The notes under the pieces: generated by a model
The model's input: only the letters and a program-made list of their open reading frames with translations
Told to the model about the DNA's origin: nothing
Databases searched by the model: none
Program-made: the position numbers and the translations under genes
NCBI RefSeq assembly: GCF_020521235.1
Contig: NZ_BLAY01000070.1
Span: 1-47,545 of the forward strand
Origin: Microseira wollei NIES-4236
Lineage (GTDB): Bacteria > Cyanobacteriota > Cyanobacteriia > Cyanobacteriales > Aerosakkonemataceae
Length of the DNA stretch: 47,545 nt
Direction: 5' to 3'
Shown here: positions 42,774 through 47,545 of the stretch, piece after piece
How positions within the stretch are numbered: the stretch's first letter is position 1
Layout: every line of letters begins with the position of its first letter

Positions 42774-43466
42774 ATGGATAGATCGCATATCAATCGCCTC
42801 GTCGAAAGTGTCCGCTCTGAGCTACTTCCCAGCTTAGGCATCGAAAGCGTCGATCCTCATGACCCGGTGAGAGTCCGCCACCTTCCCGAACCCTGGCGGC
42901 TCCTGGGAGCGGGGAACTACGCTGCGGTAGTCTATCACCCTGACTACCCAGACTTTGTAGTAAAAATTTATGCCCCCTCGCGTCCAGGCTTTGAGGAAGA
43001 GGTGGAGGTTTATCGCCGCCTGGGTTCCCATCCAGCCTTCTCCGAGTGTCTGTATGCCGAAAACGGCTTCTTAATCCTCAAGCGGCTGTATGGAGTCACC
43101 CTCTACGACTGCATCCACCTTGGTAAACGGATACCAAAGCAGGTTATAGAGGACATCGACCAAGCGCTGGATTATGCTCGCAAGCGCGGTCTGTATCCCC
43201 ATGACATTCACGGTCGCAATGTCATGATGTACGAAGGTAGGGGACTCGTCGTAGATATCTCGGACTTCCTTCAAGAGGAAAAATGCTCAAAGTGGGATGA
43301 CTTGAAGAAAGCCTACTACTGGTTTTATCGCCCCATATTATCCCCACTGGGGTTGCGGATACCCTACTTTCTCCTGGATGTTGTCCGCAGGAACTATCGC
43401 CGCTGGCGTCGCTTTGCTTCACGCCTGAAGCCGTTTTTTACTGGGGAAATTCAGCGCTCGCATTGA
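42774..43466 (+). CDS. Protein-kinase-like protein (RIO/ABC1-like fold)
   Basis: The 230-residue product shows a short kinase fold: glycine-loop-like LLGAGNYAAVVY, Lys in DFVVKIYAP, hinge LILKRLYGVTLYD, catalytic HDIHGRNVMM (Asp-x4-Asn) and metal site VVDISDF in place of DFG. Divergent but active-looking residues suggest a small serine/threonine or aminoglycoside-type kinase. Starting at ATG 42774 gives the fold; a GTG 24 codons upstream is also in frame. Transcribed divergently from recA. The substrate cannot be inferred. Confidence 0.75.
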   Translation: MDRSHINRLVESVRSELLPSLGIESVDPHDPVRVRHLPEPWRLLGAGNYAAVVYHPDYPDFVVKIYAPSRPGFEEEVEVYRRLGSHPAFSECLYAENGFLILKRLYGVTLYDCIHLGKRIPKQVIEDIDQALDYARKRGLYPHDIHGRNVMMYEGRGLVVDISDFLQEEKCSKWDDLKKAYYWFYRPILSPLGLRIPYFLLDVVRRNYRRWRRFASRLKPFFTGEIQRSH

Positions 43467-43551
43467 GCTGAAACTGTAGAAGCTGCACCGCCGTTGCGAC
43501 GAGATTAGTATAAAGCTTATCGCAACTTTTTAGTGCAATTACATTAAATTT

Positions 43552-43914
43552 ATGAACGAACAAGATGCCATAAACTTAGCTCAAAACTGGCTGGATGATT
43601 GGAATCGTCATGACTTAGACGCAATTTTGTCTCACTACGCTGAAGATATTGAATTTACTTCGCCATTTATAGTTCAGTTAATGAACGATAGTCGCGGAAA
43701 AATTCAAGGTAAATCGGCATTGAGAGAATATTTTGCCAAAGGGCTGGCAGCGTATCCGGAACTTAGGTTTGAACTGGAACAAATTCTGGTTGGTGTAGAC
43801 AGTATTGTTATCTATTACCGCAGCATTAAGAACTTGTTAGCAGCGGAGTGGATGCTAATTAACGAAGAGGGGTTAGTTGTGAGTGTCAGATCGCACTATT
43901 CTTTGCGCTTGTAG
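43552..43914 (+). CDS. SnoaL-like / NTF2-family protein
   Basis: The 120-residue protein MNEQDAINLAQNWLDDWNRH with DLDAILSHYAEDIEFTSPFI has the SnoaL-like cone fold; it includes GKSALREYFAKGLAAYPELR and the end WMLINEEGLVVSVRSHYSL. These proteins bind small ligands and sometimes catalyse ring chemistry; no specific role is visible. A palindromic AAGGACTTTAGTCCTT repeat begins two bases after the stop (43916). Confidence 0.85.
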   Translation: MNEQDAINLAQNWLDDWNRHDLDAILSHYAEDIEFTSPFIVQLMNDSRGKIQGKSALREYFAKGLAAYPELRFELEQILVGVDSIVIYYRSIKNLLAAEWMLINEEGLVVSVRSHYSLRL

Positions 43915-43915
43915 T

Positions 43916-43940
43916 AAGGACTTTAGTCCTTGCTACGAAC
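43916..43940. repeat. AAGGACTTTAGTCCTT palindrome with TGCTACGAAC tail
   Basis: A perfect 16-nt palindrome, followed by TGCTACGAAC, of the same type as 23770-23785. It may terminate the SnoaL-like gene. Confidence 0.6.
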
Positions 43941-43952
43941 AATGGAGGAAAA

Positions 43953-44517
43953 ATGAATAATCTTAGTTACTAGGAAACAATGGCAGAGTATAACCAATGG
44001 ATGAATCAAAAACTCTATGCCATTTGTGCAGAAATACCGGAGGAAAAACGCCAAGAAAATTTGGGTGCTTTTTTCAAGTCGATTCACGGAACATTGAATC
44101 ATATCATGTCCGGTCGATTACCCATAATCATCAGCCGGGACACGGCACGATCAAAGTTATCTGTTTGTCCGAGATATCTCTGATGCCGTGTCCCTACGCA
44201 ACGACTGGGTGAGGTTTTTTTATTATGGGCAATTCAACGGACATCATATCATTTACTTGATAGCGATTGCGTGTGGATCGGACGCTTCACCAGACAAAGT
44301 TTTGCGGGTAATATCATGTCCGGCAAATCACCATGAATAAAAATAGCATACCAGCAATGTGGATGGTAAAACTCGCGTTCTACCAACTTGGATTTTGGTG
44401 ACGCATATGTTTAATCATCAAACTCATCATCGGGGTCAATTAACTACTCTATTGAGTCAATTGGGTGACAATCCGGGAATTACCGATCTGCCTTGGTTGC
44501 CAAGTTTGTCGGATTAA
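43953..44517 (+). pseudogene. dinB-family gene broken by a nonsense codon, a MITE and a further insertion
   Basis: A GGAGG site at 43944 fits ATG 43953. The frame reads MNNLSY, TAG, ETMAEYNQWMNQKLYAICAE, to SIHGTLNHIM, then enters a MITE (about 44101-44252). After it the DinB sequence resumes as LDSDCVWIGRFTRQSFAG, is interrupted again by an ATATCATGTCCGG half element near 44310, and ends with TWILVTHMFNHQTHHRGQLT then TLLSQLGDNPGITDLPWLPS and the stop. The conserved metal His in HQTHHRGQ is intact in the relic. Intact DinB/YfiT proteins are metal-dependent transferase-fold proteins. The pieces are in order, so this is a degraded copy. Confidence 0.85.
44101..44252. mobile_element. MITE inside dinB with 28-bp terminal inverted repeats
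   Basis: The left end ATATCATGTCCGGTCGATTA then CCCATAAT (44101-44128) and the right end ATTATGGGCAATTCAACGGA then CATCATAT (44222-44249) are imperfect inverted repeats. CATATCAT is present at both edges (44100-44107 and 44245-44252), possibly a target duplication. The interior holds GGGACACGGCA / TGCCGTGTCCC arms. A single-ended relative is at about 44308-44335. Confidence 0.75.
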
Positions 44518-44799
44518 AATTAAGGAGTTTGGCTGAAAACCCCGCATAAATGTAGGGTGATCTCTTCCAGCAGAGTACGGCACCGCAACCACCAACCACT
44601 GCGTAAGACCTGCAGTTGTTTTGTACACCCAAATCTGGCACAACACAAGGGGATTGAAAACATTACAAGACTTACACAAATGCTCTATCTCTAGGATGCA
44701 TATGTTAAATTAGGGAAAAATCTGACCAGATATAGGCATTACAGCCTATTTTATCCTTGGCATTCTAAGACTATCCCCTACTCGTCAAATTAGTTACTT

Positions 44800-45993
44800 A
44801 TGAACCGCAATACTCGTCGTCAGTTTTTGCAATTTGCTGGTTCAGCACTGGCAACCATTGGCATCGACCAGTTATTATTCCAACAGCAAGTCCAACGCTA
44901 CGGTCAAGTGCTTGCCCAAAGTACCCCCCGCAAACTGGCGTTACTGGTTGGTATTAATCAATATCGAACGCAACCTTTGGAAGGATGCCTCAACGACGTA
45001 GAATTGCAACGAAATTTACTGATTCATCGCTTTGGATTTAATCCCAAAGATATTCTCGTTTTACCCGATGCACAAGCCACAAGGCAAGGACTTTTAACCG
45101 CGTTTGAAGAACATTTAATTAAACAAGCCAAACCGGGAGATGTGGTAGTTTATCACTATTCCGGACATGGTTCGCGCATCTTTGACCCGAACCCGATTGT
45201 CGTTGTGCCAGGAAAAGATGGACTAAACGGGACATTTGTGCCGGTGGATGGTGATTTACCAGATGGATATCCCGAAGTCGGAGGGTCTGTGAAAGACATC
45301 ATGGGGCATACTTTATTTTTGCTCATGTCTGGCCTCAAAACTGAAAATGTCACGGTTGTTTTAGATAGTTGTTTTTCCGGTGGCGCTACTAGAAAAGAGC
45401 GGATACGTTCTCGCGATGGTGGTGAGAATGTGTTAGTTTCTGCTGATGAAAAAACTTACCAGCAACAGTGGTTATCCCGGTTAAATATGTCGCCAGATCA
45501 ATTTGTCAGGGGGTATCGCGCCGGGGTTGCTAAAGGTGTAGTGTTAGCGGCGACTGCGCCTAACCAAGTGGCAAGGGAAATCAATATTAATGGCTTTAAA
45601 GCGGGGATATTTAGTTATTTACTGACTCACTATCTTTGGCAGGAAGATAGCAATATTGAGCGCATATTTCCGAAGATTCTGCCAGAAATACCCGAACAAT
45701 TCGATCAATTACCCCGTTATGAAGTGAAACCGGGGAGTAGGTATCAGCAGCAATCTCCCTATTTTATTGGTTCTCCCAATTCGACAGCACAGGCGGTGGT
45801 GACGCGAGTCAGTGGCGATACTGCCCAATTGTGGTTAGGGGGAGTTGATTTGCGAAAGGTGAATGCGGGAACGGTATTTACTGCGGTTAAGGGGACAGGA
45901 CAGGTGAGAGTTTTGTCTCGCGATGGGATGGTTGCACCGGCAAAGGTTGAGAAAGCGGTAACGGAAGGAACGCCGTTGCGTTTGATGGGGTAG
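44800..45993 (+). CDS. Tat-exported metacaspase (caspase-fold peptidase)
   Basis: The 397-residue protein begins MNRNTRRQFLQFAGSALATI, a twin-arginine signal (RRQFLQF), so it is probably exported folded. The caspase-fold domain (about 45-290) has the catalytic His in YHYSGHGS and Cys in VLDSCFSGG, the dyad of prokaryotic metacaspases with Arg/Lys specificity. The C-terminal region (about 300-397) is beta-rich and not assigned. It is followed after 43 bp by a TPR gene in the same direction, suggesting an operon. Cleavage of specific targets or a role in cell death or maturation is family knowledge, not visible here. Confidence 0.92.
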   Translation: MNRNTRRQFLQFAGSALATIGIDQLLFQQQVQRYGQVLAQSTPRKLALLVGINQYRTQPLEGCLNDVELQRNLLIHRFGFNPKDILVLPDAQATRQGLLTAFEEHLIKQAKPGDVVVYHYSGHGSRIFDPNPIVVVPGKDGLNGTFVPVDGDLPDGYPEVGGSVKDIMGHTLFLLMSGLKTENVTVVLDSCFSGGATRKERIRSRDGGENVLVSADEKTYQQQWLSRLNMSPDQFVRGYRAGVAKGVVLAATAPNQVAREININGFKAGIFSYLLTHYLWQEDSNIERIFPKILPEIPEQFDQLPRYEVKPGSRYQQQSPYFIGSPNSTAQAVVTRVSGDTAQLWLGGVDLRKVNAGTVFTAVKGTGQVRVLSRDGMVAPAKVEKAVTEGTPLRLMG

Positions 45994-46036
45994 ATGGGGA
46001 GATTTTGGTGTTTAGAAGTTAAGTAAAGGTGCTGTA

Positions 46037-47545
46037 ATGGGTAAAAAATTGTTTTTTGCTTTGCTCAAAGGCATTTCAGTATCAGGAACGATCGGTGCAG
46101 CGTTGCTATCCGAGTCAGTAATATCCACTCCCAAACCCTCAGAAACCGGGTTTCTTCACAGCAGATCTAATGACCAGAAACCCGGTTTCTTACCCGATCA
46201 AAACACCATCATCGCCCAAAATAGCAGCAACTCAGAAGCGGATAGACTTTATCAAGAAGGAGTACAACTATTTCAGCAAGGAACAGCAGAATCTCTGCGA
46301 CAGGCAGTTCCTAAATTTGAACAAGCCGTCATCCTCTATCGTCAAGCGGGTAACAAACGCTTAGAAGCTGTATGTCTCGGTTACATCGGCTATATCTACG
46401 ACTCACTGGGAGAAAAGCAGCAAGCCCTAGACTACTACAACCAAGCCTTACCCCTAATACGGGCTGTGGGGGATAGAGGGGGGGAAGCCGCAACTCTCAA
46501 CAATATTGGCGGTGTGTACAACTCTCTGGGAGAAAAGCAGAAAGCCCTAGACTACTACAACCAAGCCTTACCCCTAATACGGGCTGTGGGGGATAGAGAG
46601 GGGGAAGCCACAACTCTCAACAATATTGGCTTTGTGTACGACTCTCTGGGAGAAAAGCAGAAAGCCCTAGACTACTACAACCAAGCCTTACCCCTAATAC
46701 GGGCTGTGGGGGATAGAGGGGGGGAAGCCGCAACTCTCAACAATATTGGCCTTGTGTACGACTCACTGGGAGAAAAGCAGAAAGCCCTCGACTACTACAA
46801 CCAAGCCTTACCCCTAAGACGGGCTGTGGGGGATAGAGGGGGGGAAGCCGCAACTCTCAACAATATTGGCCTTGTGTACGACTCTCTGGGAGAAAAGCAG
46901 AAAGCCCTAGACTACTACAACCAAGCCTTACCCCTAATACGGGCTGTGGGGGATAGAGGGGGGGAAGCCACAACTCTCAACAATATTGGCTTTGTGTACG
47001 ACTCTCTGGGAGAAAAGCAGAAAGCCCTAGACTACTTCAACCAAGCCTTACCCCTATTACGGGCTGTGGGGGATAGAAGGGGGGAAGCCGTAACTCTCAA
47101 CAATATTGGCCTTGTGTACAACTCCCTGGGAGAAAAGCAGAAAGCCCTAGACTACTTCAACCAAGCCTTACCCCTAAGACGGGCAGTGGGGGATAGAGGA
47201 GGGGAAGCCACAACTCTCAACAATATTGGCCTTGTGTACGACTCCCTGGGAGAAAAGCAGAAAGCCCTAGACTACTTGAACCAAGCCTTACCCCTATTAC
47301 GGGCAGTGGGGGATAGAGGAGGGGAAGCCGCAACTCTCAACAATATTGGCGGTGTGTACGACGACCTGGGAGAAAAGCAGAAAGCCCTGGACTACTACAA
47401 CCAAGCCTTACCCCTAAGACGGGCTGTGGGGGATAGAGGGGGGGAAGCCGCAACTCTCAACAATATTGGCCTTGTGTACGACTCACTGGGAGAAAAGCAG
47501 AAAGCCCTCGACTACTACAACCAAGCCTTACCCCTAAGACGGGCT
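46037..47545 (+). CDS. Exported TPR-repeat protein, right end outside the window
   Basis: Read from the ATG at 46037, preceded by AAAGGT, the frame stays open to the window edge (503 codons). It starts MGKKLFFALLKGISVSGTIG with a signal-like hydrophobic stretch, followed by SETGFLHSRSNDQKPGFLPD, a spacer encoded by two GAAACC/GGTTTC repeats, one divergent TPR, then about ten near-identical 40-residue TPR units (YDSLGEKQKALDYYNQALPL). Many cyanobacterial proteins of this build end in a CHAT protease domain, which cannot be checked here. It follows the metacaspase gene after 43 bp. TPR arrays bind other proteins. Confidence 0.85.
   Translation, partial: MGKKLFFALLKGISVSGTIGAALLSESVISTPKPSETGFLHSRSNDQKPGFLPDQNTIIAQNSSNSEADRLYQEGVQLFQQGTAESLRQAVPKFEQAVILYRQAGNKRLEAVCLGYIGYIYDSLGEKQQALDYYNQALPLIRAVGDRGGEAATLNNIGGVYNSLGEKQKALDYYNQALPLIRAVGDREGEATTLNNIGFVYDSLGEKQKALDYYNQALPLIRAVGDRGGEAATLNNIGLVYDSLGEKQKALDYYNQALPLRRAVGDRGGEAATLNNIGLVYDSLGEKQKALDYYNQALPLIRAVGDRGGEATTLNNIGFVYDSLGEKQKALDYFNQALPLLRAVGDRRGEAVTLNNIGLVYNSLGEKQKALDYFNQALPLRRAVGDRGGEATTLNNIGLVYDSLGEKQKALDYLNQALPLLRAVGDRGGEAATLNNIGGVYDDLGEKQKALDYYNQALPLRRAVGDRGGEAATLNNIGLVYDSLGEKQKALDYYNQALPLRRA
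46381..47545 (+). repeat. 120-bp tandem repeat array encoding TPR units
   Basis: CCAAGCCTTACCCCTAATAC and the surrounding sequence recur with an exact 120-bp period, ten times to the window edge. Units differ at only a few positions (for example TACGACTCTCTGG vs TACAACTCTCTGG, CTAATACGG vs CTAAGACGG vs CTATTACGG), so the array has expanded or been homogenised recently. Confidence 0.95.

Noticed and set aside
46170-46364. 64-codon frame inside the start of the TPR gene
   Set aside because: It lies in a different frame from the long TPR reading, which begins at 46037 and is open to the window end.

Overview
The window comes from a cyanobacterium, most likely a large filamentous one of the Oscillatoria/Microcoleus type. 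Evidence: many HIP1 octamers (GCGATCGC), cyanobacteria-specific small proteins (DUF2839, DUF1815 and DUF1517 types), large hybrid kinases, WD40-NLR and pentapeptide proteins, a secreted metacaspase, and dense heptamer and palindromic repeats. The genus is an inference.

Layout. 1-0.46 kb: 3' end of a tnpB with an omegaRNA/right-end-like region. 0.46-1.94 kb (-): B12-type radical SAM gene that seems to carry a premature stop. 2.1-7.0 kb (-): a compact five-gene cassette related to the bacilysin (bacA, bacB, bacG, bacC) and aeruginosin (aerDEF) pathways plus an EamA-family exporter. It has no NRPS, ligase or aminotransferase beside it and is bracketed by two diverged direct repeats. 7.0-9.9 kb (-): sensor kinase. 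10.1-14.6 kb (+): orphan Phd-type antitoxin, then alpha and gamma subunits resembling N-ATPase, separated by MITEs and a zinc-ribbon membrane protein; the other ATPase subunits are absent. 14.8-23.6 kb (-): a signalling island of REC-GGDEF-EAL, two hybrid kinases and a response regulator. 24.0-28.0 kb (-): NB-ARC/WD40 protein. 28.1-30.9 kb (-): tyrA and a KimA-like permease. 31.3-34.5 kb (+): twin pentapeptide-repeat genes. 35-44.5 kb: mostly housekeeping or conserved cyanobacterial genes (DUF1517, lipoprotein, DinG-like, DUF2839, DUF1815, FHA, recA, kinase-like, SnoaL-like) and a broken dinB. 44.8 kb to the end (+): Tat-type metacaspase followed by a TPR gene that runs off the window.

Two themes stand out. 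First, the bac/aer-like cassette is a candidate stand-alone pathway from prephenate to a non-aromatic tyrosine or anticapsin-like metabolite, with its own exporter. Second, repeats have entered genes as well as spacers: palindromic GC-rich repeats sit in frame in five WD40 loops, one repeat lies in a kinase ATPase domain, a GAAACC/GGTTTC-type repeat encodes the end of the NLR and part of the TPR protein, a MITE end supplies the atpA stop, and another MITE lies in dinB.
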